Below are positions 24,493-34,502 of a stretch of 40,917 nt of DNA, piece by piece. Within the stretch, counting starts at the first letter, position 1, and each line of letters starts with the position of its first letter. The stretch comes from a bacterium (GTDB lineage: Bacteria; SZUA-79; Acidulodesulfobacterales; Acidulodesulfobacteraceae). The notes beneath the pieces were generated by a model. The model was not told the origin of the DNA. It worked only from the letters and a program-made list of their open reading frames with translations, and ran no database searches. The stretch is from assembly GCA_021850985.1 (NCBI GenBank), contig JAJZJX010000014.1, forward strand, positions 1-40,917. The letters run 5' to 3'. The position numbers were made by a program, and so were the translations under genes.

Positions 24493-25434
24493 ATGAATAA
24501 TAGCGGCGAAAATAAAGAAGAAAATTATAATTCGATAAAATATAAACAAAAGTTCTTAAAAGAACTTTTAAGAAAAAAAAATGCAATATTGCTTGCCCAT
24601 AACTATCAGAGGGACGAGATACAGGAAATTGCCGATTTTCAGGGGGATTCGCTTGAGCTTTCCATAAAAGCTAATAAAACCGATGCAGATATTATAGTTT
24701 TTTGCGGCGTAAGGTTTATGGCGGAAAGCGCGGCTATTATGAATCCGGAAAAAACCGTCATTCTTCCGAATGAAAATGCAGGCTGTCCAATGGTTGACAT
24801 GATAACCGCCCAAGATATTATTAACTTAAAAAAAGATTATCCCGATGCTCCGGTCGTAGCCTACGTAAACACGTCTGCAGAATGTAAAGCCGTTTCCGAT
24901 ATTTGCTGTACGTCGGCTAACGCCGTTAAGGTCGTTAACTCGTTAAGCTCTAAAAGAGTAATAATGGTTCCCGATAAAAATTTAGGAAGCTACGTTCAGA
25001 GATTTACCGATAAAGAAGTTATAAACTGGCCTGGTTACTGTCCGCCGCATAAAAGAACTACGCCGGAAGATATCAGGGTTCTTAAAGAAAAATATCCGGG
25101 AGCGGTGTTCGTAGCCCATCCGGAATCGTCGCCTGAAACTATCGACGCTGCCGACCATGTTTCGTCCACTTCCGGCATGTATAAATTTGTAAGGGAATCG
25201 TCCGCTAAATTTTTTATTATAGGCACCGAAAGAGGAATAATGTATAAAATGAAGAAAGAAAATCCGGACAAAGTATTTATTCCTTCAAATAACGGATTAG
25301 TCTGTCCTAATATGAAAAAAACGCATTTGGACGATGTTATAAATTCATTGGCTCAGATGAAGAACATTATTAAAATTCCTGAAGACGTAAGAATCAAGGC
25401 AAGAAAATCTATTGAAAATATGTTAGCCCTTTAG
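24493..25434 (+). CDS. nadA: quinolinate synthase
   Basis: This 313-residue enzyme condenses iminoaspartate with dihydroxyacetone phosphate to quinolinate in NAD synthesis. The three [4Fe-4S] ligands are visible as Cys98 (NAGCPM), Cys183 (PGYCPPH) and Cys271 (GLVCPNMK). Substrate motifs LLAHNYQ (33-39), GDSLEL, NTSAECKAVSD and HPESS are intact. The protein matches the oxygen-sensitive NadA type of anaerobes and most bacteria. nadB and nadC are not in the window. glyQ follows after 41 bp. Confidence 0.97.
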   Translation: MNNSGENKEENYNSIKYKQKFLKELLRKKNAILLAHNYQRDEIQEIADFQGDSLELSIKANKTDADIIVFCGVRFMAESAAIMNPEKTVILPNENAGCPMVDMITAQDIINLKKDYPDAPVVAYVNTSAECKAVSDICCTSANAVKVVNSLSSKRVIMVPDKNLGSYVQRFTDKEVINWPGYCPPHKRTTPEDIRVLKEKYPGAVFVAHPESSPETIDAADHVSSTSGMYKFVRESSAKFFIIGTERGIMYKMKKENPDKVFIPSNNGLVCPNMKKTHLDDVINSLAQMKNIIKIPEDVRIKARKSIENMLAL

Positions 25435-25475
25435 TATAATTTTAATTCAATTTTACGTTTAAAAAGGGGAATTCT

Positions 25476-26375
25476 ATTAAAACGTCGGGATTTCAACAGT
25501 TAATATTTGATCTTCAGAACTTCTGGTCGGACTTCGGGTGCGTAATTTTGCAGCCGTACGACTTAGAAGCGGGAGCGGCTACCTTTGCGCCTTATACGTT
25601 CCTAAAGTGTTTGGATTGTACCGATTGGAGAGCCGCTTACGTTCAGCCGTCAAGAAGGCCTGCGGACGGCAGGTACGGTCAAAATCCCAACAGATTGGGA
25701 AAATATTATCAGTTCCAAGTTATCATACAGCCGTATATCGACAAAATACAGGAAATATATTTAGACAGTTTAAAGAGCGTCGATATTAACCCTCTTATGC
25801 ATGACGTCCGGTTTGTAGAAGACGACTGGGAATCGCCTACTCTCGGCGCATGGGGTCTCGGATGGGAAGTCTGGCTCGACGGCATGGAAGTTACGCAGTT
25901 TACGTATTTTCAGCAGATAGGAGGCATAGAACTTTCCAAGCCGGCTATAGAAATTACTTATGGATTGGAGAGAATATCCATGTTCCTTCAGAATAAAGAC
26001 GCGGTTTTCGACCTGCAATGGAACGGTTCTTTTAAATACGGCGACATACATAAAGACGACGAATTCCAATTTTCCAAATACAATTTTGAATATTCAACCG
26101 CAGAAACGCTTTATAATTTATTTAATATATATGAAGCCGAATCGAAAAAACTTCTTTCTTTTCAGCTAAAAGAATTAGTCAAGCCTGCTTACGAATATTG
26201 TCTGAAGTGTTCGCACGCCTTTAATTTGCTTGATGCAAGAGGGCTTATTAGCGTATCGGAAAGAATGAATTATATATTGAGAGTCAGGACGCTTGCCGAA
26301 GGATGCGCAAAACTTTATACCGGATTTTATGCTAAAGACGAAGAAAATAAAAACATGAAACCTAATTTAAAATAA
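25476..26375 (+). CDS. glyQ: glycyl-tRNA synthetase alpha subunit, ATT start
   Basis: This is the class II catalytic alpha subunit of the tetrameric bacterial GlyRS. From ATT at 25476 it is 299 residues, the usual length. It reads [16 protein letters not shown] then [17 protein letters not shown], aligning with the invariant N-terminus of GlyQ (KTFQxLILxLQxFWxxxGCVIxQPYDxExGA). The frame has no ATG or GTG upstream, and its first TTG (25548) would cut off 24 conserved residues. A ribosome site (AAGGGGA) stands 5 nt before the ATT. Downstream are [17 protein letters not shown] and [19 protein letters not shown]. glyS follows after 26 bp. Confidence 0.95.
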   Translation: MKTSGFQQLIFDLQNFWSDFGCVILQPYDLEAGAATFAPYTFLKCLDCTDWRAAYVQPSRRPADGRYGQNPNRLGKYYQFQVIIQPYIDKIQEIYLDSLKSVDINPLMHDVRFVEDDWESPTLGAWGLGWEVWLDGMEVTQFTYFQQIGGIELSKPAIEITYGLERISMFLQNKDAVFDLQWNGSFKYGDIHKDDEFQFSKYNFEYSTAETLYNLFNIYEAESKKLLSFQLKELVKPAYEYCLKCSHAFNLLDARGLISVSERMNYILRVRTLAEGCAKLYTGFYAKDEENKNMKPNLK

Positions 26376-26401
26376 TTTATAATAATTCGGGTTATTGCAA
26401 A

Positions 26402-28522
26402 TTGAGCGAATATTTACTTGAAATAGGTTCGGGCGAGCTTCCATACGAAGAGGTAAGGAAAATACCGCCGGCTTTAAAAAAAATAGTAGAAAATTTTCTC
26501 GCCGATGAGCTTTTTCTTGCGGAAAAACCGCATGTCGAAACTTATGCTACTCCCAGACGCACGGTCTTATTTATTAAAGAACTGCCGGCAAAATCGCCGG
26601 ACAGGGAAATAGAAATAATAGGGCCTCCGGTTAATATTTCGTATCATGGAGGCGTTCCGGCGGAACCTCTTTTGCAATTTATGAAAAAAACCGGAATTTC
26701 CGACCATAAGAAAATTTATACGGTTAATCAAAAAAAAGGAGTTTACGCCGCCTGCAAAAAGAAAATAAAAGGAGCGTTTTTAAAAGATTTACTCGCACAA
26801 AATATGCCTCTGCTGATAAAGAAAATTCCCTTTAAAAAAACTATGTTCTGGTTAGATAAAGAAATACGTTATCCGAGACCTGTTTTATGGATAACGTCGG
26901 TATTCGACGAAAAAACTGCTGCATTTGATTTCGGCAGTATTAAAACCTCTAACCGCACATATATTAACCCGCCTTTATCGTACAAAAAGAAACCTGTAAA
27001 AATATATAATGCTCAAAATTATTTTAATATTATATCGGCAAACGGGATAATATTAAAAAATACCGAAAGAAAAGATTATATAGAATCTGCATTAAAAAAT
27101 ATATCGAAAACGGTCGGTGCAGATATTCCGGTATACGGAGAGGATTTTATAGACGAAATCGTAGGGCTGACCGAAACTCCTTATGCTTTATTATGCCGGT
27201 TTGACGAAAAATTTCTTTCTATACCGCAGGAACTGCTTTCGGTCGTTATGAAAAAACATCAGCGTTTTTTCCCTCTCTCAAAAAACGGCAAACTAATCGC
27301 AAATTTTATTGCTATTGCGGACGTCAATCCTATCGATGAGTTTAAAGAATCGTTAGAAAAAAATATAAAGTCGGGTTATTCAAGAGTTCTCAGTGCAAGG
27401 CTTGCCGATGCGGAATTTTTTTTCAGCGAAGATACCAAGAAAAAGCCTGCAGATTTTGTCGAAGAAACTAAAAATATAATGTTTTATCAGGGTTTAGGGA
27501 CATATTTCGATAAAACTTTGCGCATCAAAAATTTGGGGCTTTTTATAGGAGAGGAACTCAATATCGGCGGTGAAGTTTTGTCCGATTTTAAAACGGCCTC
27601 CGGTTTGTTAAAATTCGATCTTGCAACCCATGCAGTTTACGAGTTTCCTGAAATGCAGGGGGTAATGGGCAGGATATACGCTAAGGCGGCCGGAGAAAAC
27701 TTGTGTATATCAACCGCAATAGAAGAGCATTATTATCCGGCATCTAAAACCGGCGGCGATAAAAAGAAAATACTTCCCTCTAACGATTTATCGGCTTTAT
27801 GCGCTCTGTCGGATAAATTAGATACCGTTTTTGCTTTCGTAATGCTAAAAAAACTTCCTTCCGGAGAATCCGACCCTTTTTATCTGCGCAGGGCTATGAT
27901 AGGCATAATAGAAATTATTTTAGATAAAAAATATAAGATTAATTTAATAAAAGCATTCGACTTTTATTTTAACGAATTTTTTAAGGATAGAAAATTAAAT
28001 AAAGATGAATTAAAGAGCGCTTTTATAAATTTTGCCGATACGAGATTTAAAAATTTTATGCTTACTTCCGGTTATAAATCCGACGAAATAGCCGCCGTAT
28101 TAAATTCTTTAATTCGCGAAAATTTTTATACGGAGTTTATTAAAATAGATTTTCTATCAAAATATAAAGAAAACGAAGCGGTTTTTGAACTATCGCAGAT
28201 ATATAAGAGAATTAACAATATTACTTACAAATTTTCCGGCATAATGGTTTTTAATGAAGAAAAATTAACTTTGCATGAAGAAAAACAGCTTGTCTCCGTT
28301 TTTAAAAAGGTAAGCAAAGATATAGTTTTACCGCTTAAGCGAAACGATTTTAAAACGGTTTTAAGCGAAATGCATAAATTAGTCATGCCCGTAAATGTTT
28401 TCTTCGACGGCGTCATGATTTTAGCCGAGCAGGAAGAAATTAAGAATTCCAGGATCGGATTATTAAATAATATTTTAAATCTTCTTAAAAATTTTTGCGA
28501 TTTTTCAAGTTTAGATTTATAA
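26402..28522 (+). CDS. glyS: glycyl-tRNA synthetase beta subunit
   Basis: This 706-residue beta subunit binds tRNA-Gly and is needed for aminoacylation with GlyQ. It opens SEYLLEIGSGELPYEEV (usual LLEIGTEELP) and has TPRRTVLFI, MRWLDKEIRYPRPV-like FWLDKEIRYPRPVLWI and VMKKHQRFFPL. The central HD-like region is degenerate, as in many GlyS, and the C-terminus is a DALR-type anticodon-binding domain. The start is TTG with a poor ribosome site, so translation may be coupled to glyQ, which itself appears to start at ATT. Length is within the normal 680-720. Confidence 0.95.
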   Translation: MSEYLLEIGSGELPYEEVRKIPPALKKIVENFLADELFLAEKPHVETYATPRRTVLFIKELPAKSPDREIEIIGPPVNISYHGGVPAEPLLQFMKKTGISDHKKIYTVNQKKGVYAACKKKIKGAFLKDLLAQNMPLLIKKIPFKKTMFWLDKEIRYPRPVLWITSVFDEKTAAFDFGSIKTSNRTYINPPLSYKKKPVKIYNAQNYFNIISANGIILKNTERKDYIESALKNISKTVGADIPVYGEDFIDEIVGLTETPYALLCRFDEKFLSIPQELLSVVMKKHQRFFPLSKNGKLIANFIAIADVNPIDEFKESLEKNIKSGYSRVLSARLADAEFFFSEDTKKKPADFVEETKNIMFYQGLGTYFDKTLRIKNLGLFIGEELNIGGEVLSDFKTASGLLKFDLATHAVYEFPEMQGVMGRIYAKAAGENLCISTAIEEHYYPASKTGGDKKKILPSNDLSALCALSDKLDTVFAFVMLKKLPSGESDPFYLRRAMIGIIEIILDKKYKINLIKAFDFYFNEFFKDRKLNKDELKSAFINFADTRFKNFMLTSGYKSDEIAAVLNSLIRENFYTEFIKIDFLSKYKENEAVFELSQIYKRINNITYKFSGIMVFNEEKLTLHEEKQLVSVFKKVSKDIVLPLKRNDFKTVLSEMHKLVMPVNVFFDGVMILAEQEEIKNSRIGLLNNILNLLKNFCDFSSLDL

Positions 28523-28584
28523 TAATTATTTTTTTAGTTCTAATAAAATATAAATATATTTTTATTTATTCGGAGGATGGCGTT

Positions 28585-31245
28585 ATGGGTAAATTCGTTT
28601 ATTTTTTCGGTAACAAAAAGGCGGACGGCGACGGTTCCATGAAAAATTTGCTTGGCGGAAAAGGAGCCGGTCTGGCGGAGATGACTAACCTCGGCATAAG
28701 AGTGCCTGCCGGTTTCACTATTACCACTGAAGTCTGCACGTATTATTATGAACACGGCAAAAAATATCCCGATGAATTAAAAAACGAAGTAAAAGAAAAT
28801 ATAAAAAAAATGGAAGATGCAATGGGGTCTAAATTCGGCGACGCTAAAAATCCGCTGTTGGTTTCGGTAAGAAGCGGCGCAAGGGTGTCTATGCCTGGAA
28901 TGATGGATACGGTCTTAAATCTTGGATTAAACGATAATACCGTTAAAGGCCTTATCGAAAAATCCGGCAACGAAAGATTCGCTTACGATACATACAGAAG
29001 GTTTATTCAGATGTTTTCAAATGTAGTTCTTGGAATAGATTCAGGAATTATGGAATCTATTTTAGAAAATAAAAAGAAAGAAAAATCGGTGAAAAACGAC
29101 AACGAACTAAATGAAGCCGATCTCCGCTATCTCGTAGTCGAATTTAAAAAAGTTGCGGAAAAAGAAAAAGGAATAAAATTTCCCGACGATCCAGAGGAAC
29201 AGTTATGGATGGGTATTTCTGCCGTTTTTGAATCATGGAACGTTCCCAGGGCTATAACATACAGAAAACTCAATAAAATACCCGAAAACTGGGGAACTGC
29301 GGTAAACGTAGTTTCTATGGTTTACGGAAATATGGGGGAAACTTCCGCAACCGGAGTAGCGTTTACCAGAAATCCTTCTACCGGAGAAAACGGTTTTTAC
29401 GGCGAATATCTTATTAATGCGCAGGGAGAAGACGTCGTTGCCGGAATAAGAACGCCTCAGCCCGTAAACGAACTTTCTAAGAAAAATCCGGAAGACCTTT
29501 CTTTAGAAAAAGCTATGCCCGTAGTATATAAAGACCTTTTGGAATATGCAGACCGGCTGGAAAAGCATTATAAAGACATGCTTGACCTTGAGTTTACGAT
29601 ACAGGAAGGCATACTTTATATGCTTCAGGTAAGGACGGGAAAAAGGACGGCGAAAGCTGCGGTTAAAATTGCAGTAGATATGGTAAAAGAAGGTATGATA
29701 GATAAAAAAACGGCCGTTTTAAGAATAGATCCCTATTCTATAGCGCAGCTTATGTATCCGGCGGTAGATCTTAGCGCGAAAAAAGACGTTATCGCCAAAG
29801 GGCTGCCGGCTTCGCCGGGCGCGGCAAGCGGCGAAGTAGTCTTTTCGGCAGAAGAAGCCGAAGAAGAGGTTAAAAAGGGTAAGAAAGTAATATTGGTAAG
29901 AATGGAGACTTCTCCGGAAGACATACACGGGATGAGCGTAGCAGAAGGTATTCTTACCGCAAGGGGAGGTATGACTTCTCACGCCGCCGTAGTTGCAAGA
30001 GGTATGGGAAAATGCGCCGTTACCGGCTGTTCGGTTCTGGAAATTAACGAAAAAAGAGGCGAGATAACAGTCGGAAGCAGGAATATAAAAAGAGGAGACA
30101 TTATTACGCTAAACGGATCCAACGGCGAAGTTTATTCGGGTAACGTAAAAATGATAACGCCGGAAATAAACGATGATTTCAGGACGATAATGAAATATGC
30201 CGACGAGTTTAGAAAATTAAACGTCAGGGCGAATGCCGATACTCCCGAGGATGCAAAAGTTGCGCGCAGTTACGGAGCCGAAGGCATCGGACTTTGCAGG
30301 ACGGAGCATATGTTCTTCAAAGGCGACAGAATAAAAGCCGTCAGAGAGATGATTCTTTCGGAAACGCCTGCGGAAAGACAAAAAGCTCTTGCCAAGCTTC
30401 TTCCTATGCAAAAATCGGACTTTCTCGAATTATACGAAGAGATGAAGGGCTACTCGGTAAATATAAGGCTTCTTGACCCGCCGCTGCACGAATTTCTTCC
30501 TAAAACGGAAAAAGATATAAGAGAGCTATCCGAAATTATGGGTATTTCATACGAGAGGCTCAGCGCAAAGACGGCCTCCCTGCACGAAGTCAATCCGATG
30601 CTTGGACACAGAGGCTGCCGTCTTGGAGTAAGCTATCCCGAAATATATGAAATGCAGGTTCAGGCAATTATGGAAGCCGCGTGCGAATTTCATAAAAACG
30701 GCAACAAGATTACTCCCGAAATTATGATTCCGGTCGTAGGAATTTATGAAGAGATAAGATTGTTAAAGGAATTGGTCGATAAAAAAGCTGCGGAAGTTAT
30801 GAATAAATACGGTATTAAACTCGACTACTTAGTCGGGACTATGATAGAACTTCCAAGAGCATGTATGGTGGCAGACGAAATAGCGAACGATGCAGAATTT
30901 TTTTCGTTCGGTACAAACGATCTTACGCAGACTACTTTCGGGTTTTCAAGGGACGATATAGGCTCATTTTTGCCGGATTATCTTAACAAAAATATTCTTA
31001 AGACGGACCCGTTTATGGAGCTTGACAGAAGCGGCGTAGGCGAATTAATGAAAATTGCCGTACGTAAGGGTAAGGAAACGAGAAAGGATATAAAACTAGG
31101 CATATGCGGAGAACACGGAGGCGACCCAAGCTCGATAGAATTTTGTCATAGCATAAATCTTAATTACGTCAGCTGTTCGCCTTACAGGGTTCCGGTTGCA
31201 ATAATTTCCGCCGCTCAGGCTTCGATTAAAGAGGTAAAATCTTAA
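28585..31245 (+). CDS. ppdK: pyruvate, phosphate dikinase
   Basis: This 886-residue enzyme interconverts pyruvate + ATP + Pi and PEP + AMP + PPi. The ATP-grasp N-domain starts GKFVYFFGNKKADGDGS with GGKGAGLAEM. The swivelling phosphohistidine domain has GGMTSHAAVVARG with His466. The C-terminal TIM barrel has FGTNDLTQTTFG and CGEHGGDP with catalytic Cys841. I chose ATG 28585 because GGAGGA sits 7 nt upstream. The frame extends back to 28495, but that extension is hydrophobic, overlaps glyS and is not part of the family. PPDK after glyQS is a known deltaproteobacterial arrangement. It suggests gluconeogenic or PPi-linked glycolytic flow. Confidence 0.97.
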   Translation: MGKFVYFFGNKKADGDGSMKNLLGGKGAGLAEMTNLGIRVPAGFTITTEVCTYYYEHGKKYPDELKNEVKENIKKMEDAMGSKFGDAKNPLLVSVRSGARVSMPGMMDTVLNLGLNDNTVKGLIEKSGNERFAYDTYRRFIQMFSNVVLGIDSGIMESILENKKKEKSVKNDNELNEADLRYLVVEFKKVAEKEKGIKFPDDPEEQLWMGISAVFESWNVPRAITYRKLNKIPENWGTAVNVVSMVYGNMGETSATGVAFTRNPSTGENGFYGEYLINAQGEDVVAGIRTPQPVNELSKKNPEDLSLEKAMPVVYKDLLEYADRLEKHYKDMLDLEFTIQEGILYMLQVRTGKRTAKAAVKIAVDMVKEGMIDKKTAVLRIDPYSIAQLMYPAVDLSAKKDVIAKGLPASPGAASGEVVFSAEEAEEEVKKGKKVILVRMETSPEDIHGMSVAEGILTARGGMTSHAAVVARGMGKCAVTGCSVLEINEKRGEITVGSRNIKRGDIITLNGSNGEVYSGNVKMITPEINDDFRTIMKYADEFRKLNVRANADTPEDAKVARSYGAEGIGLCRTEHMFFKGDRIKAVREMILSETPAERQKALAKLLPMQKSDFLELYEEMKGYSVNIRLLDPPLHEFLPKTEKDIRELSEIMGISYERLSAKTASLHEVNPMLGHRGCRLGVSYPEIYEMQVQAIMEAACEFHKNGNKITPEIMIPVVGIYEEIRLLKELVDKKAAEVMNKYGIKLDYLVGTMIELPRACMVADEIANDAEFFSFGTNDLTQTTFGFSRDDIGSFLPDYLNKNILKTDPFMELDRSGVGELMKIAVRKGKETRKDIKLGICGEHGGDPSSIEFCHSINLNYVSCSPYRVPVAIISAAQASIKEVKS

Positions 31246-31254
31246 AGAATCAAT

Positions 31255-34200
31255 TTGGAATCCATAGATTTAAAAACGCTTGCCGTTTTTTCTTTAGACG
31301 CCGCTTCGTTTATAGAAAAAGAGAAAGGAATATTTATTTTTTTATGCGATAATTACGCCTCCGCTAAAGGTTTATACGGCAACTTGTCGTTTTTTTCTTC
31401 AAAGAAAATATTTTTCTGCGAAGAAATAATCCCCGTAAGCCTTTTGTACGATTTAAGGCAAACCGGCTCCGCCGCCATAGTTGCGACGCCCCTTTCTTTT
31501 TTCTCTAAAGTGCCGGAGCCGGACAGCCTTCTTAACTCATTTATCCATATAAGAAAGGGTTTGAATTTTTCGCGCGACGATCTTATAGAAACTCTTGTTT
31601 CGTACGGCTATGAAAGAACGAACGCTATAGAAAACGAAAACGAATTTGCCGTAAGAGGGGAAATAATAGACATAAGCAATTCGGATTCTCCTTATCCGGT
31701 AAGAATAGATTTTTTTGACGAAACCGTAGAAGATTTGCGGTATTTCGATATCAATACCCAGCTAAGCATTAAAAGCATAGACGCATTTACCGTATTTCCG
31801 GTAAAATCCAATTATTATCCCAAAACTTTAAATATATCGGAATCCGTTCCTAATCCGGTTTTATATATAGAAGAACCCCAAACCGAACTTTTTGATTTTT
31901 TAAACCGCGATCCGGAAAATAAAAATAATTTTAACAGGATTTTAAATAATTTAAATAAATTTTATTATTTTAATATCAAAAAATCCTCTATATATCAAGG
32001 AATTAAAAACGATAACGGAAATAACATAGGGGAAAAATTTTTCGAGATAAAATCGGCAAATACACGTTTTATCGAAAAATTAAAATATGAAAACGGCAAG
32101 TTAAATCTTACTTTAATAAGAAAAATAATCATCAATCTTATTAAAAAAGAATACAGCGTAACGGTCGTTTCCAAGAACGAAATCCACAGGGAAAGACTTA
32201 AAAATATTTTTGCTTCTATAGGATTAAGCGAAGAAGAAATACAAAACGGTTTATTTAAAATTCTTAACGGCAACGTTTCATCAGGTTTTATATCCAAAAA
32301 AGACAAACTTTTTTTAATTAAAGGAGAAGAGCTTTTCAGGGAACATTTAGATATCGTTTCAGAAAGTTCGAGCCGTTTAAAGACTTCGGGATTAGATTAT
32401 TTTAAAAGCATAGAAGAGCTGAACCCCGGAGATTACGTAGTCCACGACGAGTTCGGAATTGCGCGGTTTGCCGAAATTAGAAATATTACGCTCAACGGAA
32501 TATCGTCAGACTATTTTACCCTTATTTTTGAAGGAGGGGATAAACTGTTCGTTCCGTCGGAAAAAATTTATCTTTTGCATAAGTATATATCTTCTTCCGA
32601 AGATAATGCGCCGGTTTTAAACAGGCTCGGCAATCAATCGTGGGAAAAAGCCAAGGCTAAAGCAAAAAAGAAAATAGAAGAAATTGCGGAAGATTTAAAA
32701 GTTCTTTACGCAAAGCGAATGACGGACAGAGGGTTTGCGTTTTCTCCCGAAGATGAAGAATATCGGGAATTTGCGGAAAATTTTGAATTTGAAGAAACGG
32801 AAGACCAGGCAAGAGCCATTAAAGAAGTTTTGCTGGATATGCAGAGCAATAAGCCTATGGACAGGCTTATATGCGGAGACGTCGGATTCGGCAAAACGGA
32901 GGTGGCCATAAGAGCGGCCTTCAAAGCGGCTATGGACGGCAAGCAGGTTGCATTGATAGCCCCCACCACTATTTTAGTTGACCAGCATTACCGAAATTTT
33001 AACAAAAGATTTGATAGGTATCCCGTTAAAATTGCGCATATCTCAAGATTCGTCAAGAAGAACGAAGAAAAAGAAATCGTTAAAGGAATTAAAAGCGGAG
33101 AGATAGATATAATAATCGGTACGCATAAACTGCTGTCGGAAAAAATAGAATATAAAGATTTAGGACTTCTGATTATCGACGAAGAGCAAAAATTCGGCGC
33201 AATGCAGAAAGAAAAAATAAAAAAATTAAGATATTCTATAGACGTTTTGGCTATGAGCGCAACGCCTATTCCGAGGACTCTTTATATGTCTATGTCGGGA
33301 ATTAGAGACTTAAGTATTATAAGCACGCCTCCGTCGGGAAGAAAAAACGTTATAACGGAAATAGTAAACTACGATGAAGAGATAATAAAGAAAGCGGTAT
33401 TTAACGAAATAAGCAGAGGGGGGCAGGTTTATTTTATCGATAACCGGATATCCCATTTAGATTCCGTTCGGGACAGGCTTGCTAAAATTATGCCGGATAT
33501 AAGGATAGGTGTAGTTTACGGAAGGCTGGAGCCGGAAAAAATTATGGACATTATGCATATTTTTTACGATAAGGGATACGACGTCCTGCTTTCGACCGCT
33601 ATAATAGAATCGGGATTGGACAATCCTAACGTAAATACGATTATTATCAATAATGCCGAAAAATTAGGGCTTAGCCAGCTTTATCAGCTAAGGGGGAGGG
33701 TCGGAAGATCGCATATTCAGGCATATTGCTATGCCGTTACGGGAACGCCCGTCGAAAATATAAGTCCTGAACAGATGAAAAGGCTCAGCGCAGTTAAAGA
33801 ATACAGCGAATTAAGTTCCGGATTTAAGCTTGCCATGGCGGATTTGGAAATAAGGGGAGCGGGAAATATTTTGGGGGGAGCGCAATCGGGACATATAAAC
33901 TCGGTCGGTCTCGAAATGTGCATGCAGATGCTAAAGGAAGAAATTGAAAAAATGCGCGGTATAATATTGCCGGCGCAGATTAATCCCGAAGTTAAGACTA
34001 ATTTGTCCGCTTATATTCCTAAAAGCTATATAGAAGACGAAAAAACAAAGACGTCTTTTTATAGAAAACTGGCTAATTGCATAACCGTAGACGATGTAGA
34101 AAATATACGCAGGGAGTTTGAAGACAGATTCGGCAGAATGGAAGACCCGGTTAAAAATCTCTTAAAAATTGCGGAACTTAAAATTAATATGAAACATTGC

Positions 34201-34443
34201 AAGATTGCCGTTATGGAAATAAAAGGCTCTGAGTTTGTTATAGAATTCCATAATTCAGCGGCGTCTATTTTTGAAAAGATTATAAAATTTATAAACGATA
34301 AAGAATTTTCGTCGGAATATATAATTAATTTCATAGACGAATTTAAAATTAGGTTACGGTTTAAACATTATGATTCTAAGCAGGATAAAATAGATAAAGC
34401 TAAAATTATCTTGCAACGATTATACGGCTATGTTAATATTTAA
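31255..34443 (+). CDS. mfd: transcription-repair coupling factor
   Basis: This 1062-residue translocase removes RNA polymerase stalled at DNA lesions and recruits UvrA. An N-terminal UvrB-like region (about 1-250) has VRGEIIDISNSDSPYPVRIDFF. The polymerase-interacting domain begins GDYVVHDEFGIARF. The RecG-like helicase has Walker A GDVGFGKT (541-548), DEEQ (642-645) and SATPIPRTLYMSMSGIRD. The TRCF domain ends the protein. It is about 90 residues shorter than E. coli Mfd, the loss lying in the N-terminal part. The start is TTG, 9 bp after the ppdK stop. uvrA lies downstream in the same run. Confidence 0.96.
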   Translation: MESIDLKTLAVFSLDAASFIEKEKGIFIFLCDNYASAKGLYGNLSFFSSKKIFFCEEIIPVSLLYDLRQTGSAAIVATPLSFFSKVPEPDSLLNSFIHIRKGLNFSRDDLIETLVSYGYERTNAIENENEFAVRGEIIDISNSDSPYPVRIDFFDETVEDLRYFDINTQLSIKSIDAFTVFPVKSNYYPKTLNISESVPNPVLYIEEPQTELFDFLNRDPENKNNFNRILNNLNKFYYFNIKKSSIYQGIKNDNGNNIGEKFFEIKSANTRFIEKLKYENGKLNLTLIRKIIINLIKKEYSVTVVSKNEIHRERLKNIFASIGLSEEEIQNGLFKILNGNVSSGFISKKDKLFLIKGEELFREHLDIVSESSSRLKTSGLDYFKSIEELNPGDYVVHDEFGIARFAEIRNITLNGISSDYFTLIFEGGDKLFVPSEKIYLLHKYISSSEDNAPVLNRLGNQSWEKAKAKAKKKIEEIAEDLKVLYAKRMTDRGFAFSPEDEEYREFAENFEFEETEDQARAIKEVLLDMQSNKPMDRLICGDVGFGKTEVAIRAAFKAAMDGKQVALIAPTTILVDQHYRNFNKRFDRYPVKIAHISRFVKKNEEKEIVKGIKSGEIDIIIGTHKLLSEKIEYKDLGLLIIDEEQKFGAMQKEKIKKLRYSIDVLAMSATPIPRTLYMSMSGIRDLSIISTPPSGRKNVITEIVNYDEEIIKKAVFNEISRGGQVYFIDNRISHLDSVRDRLAKIMPDIRIGVVYGRLEPEKIMDIMHIFYDKGYDVLLSTAIIESGLDNPNVNTIIINNAEKLGLSQLYQLRGRVGRSHIQAYCYAVTGTPVENISPEQMKRLSAVKEYSELSSGFKLAMADLEIRGAGNILGGAQSGHINSVGLEMCMQMLKEEIEKMRGIILPAQINPEVKTNLSAYIPKSYIEDEKTKTSFYRKLANCITVDDVENIRREFEDRFGRMEDPVKNLLKIAELKINMKHCKIAVMEIKGSEFVIEFHNSAASIFEKIIKFINDKEFSSEYIINFIDEFKIRLRFKHYDSKQDKIDKAKIILQRLYGYVNI

Positions 34444-34502
34444 ATAAATGTATTTGCTTTTAAATTAACTTAATTTAACTTTTATTTGTTCAAGAGGGGA
34501 AA

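Noticed and set aside
25538-25789. An 83-codon plus-strand frame overlapping glyQ, opening [16 protein letters not shown].
   Set aside because: It is an out-of-frame reading of the conserved GlyQ core; composition (Arg/Ser-rich) is typical of a shadow frame.
28495-28584. A 30-residue hydrophobic N-terminal extension of PPDK that could be read as a signal peptide.
   Set aside because: It overlaps the glyS 3' end and is pure A/T-rich intergenic sequence. The ATG at 28585 has a GGAGGA ribosome site and matches the normal PPDK start; PPDK is cytoplasmic.
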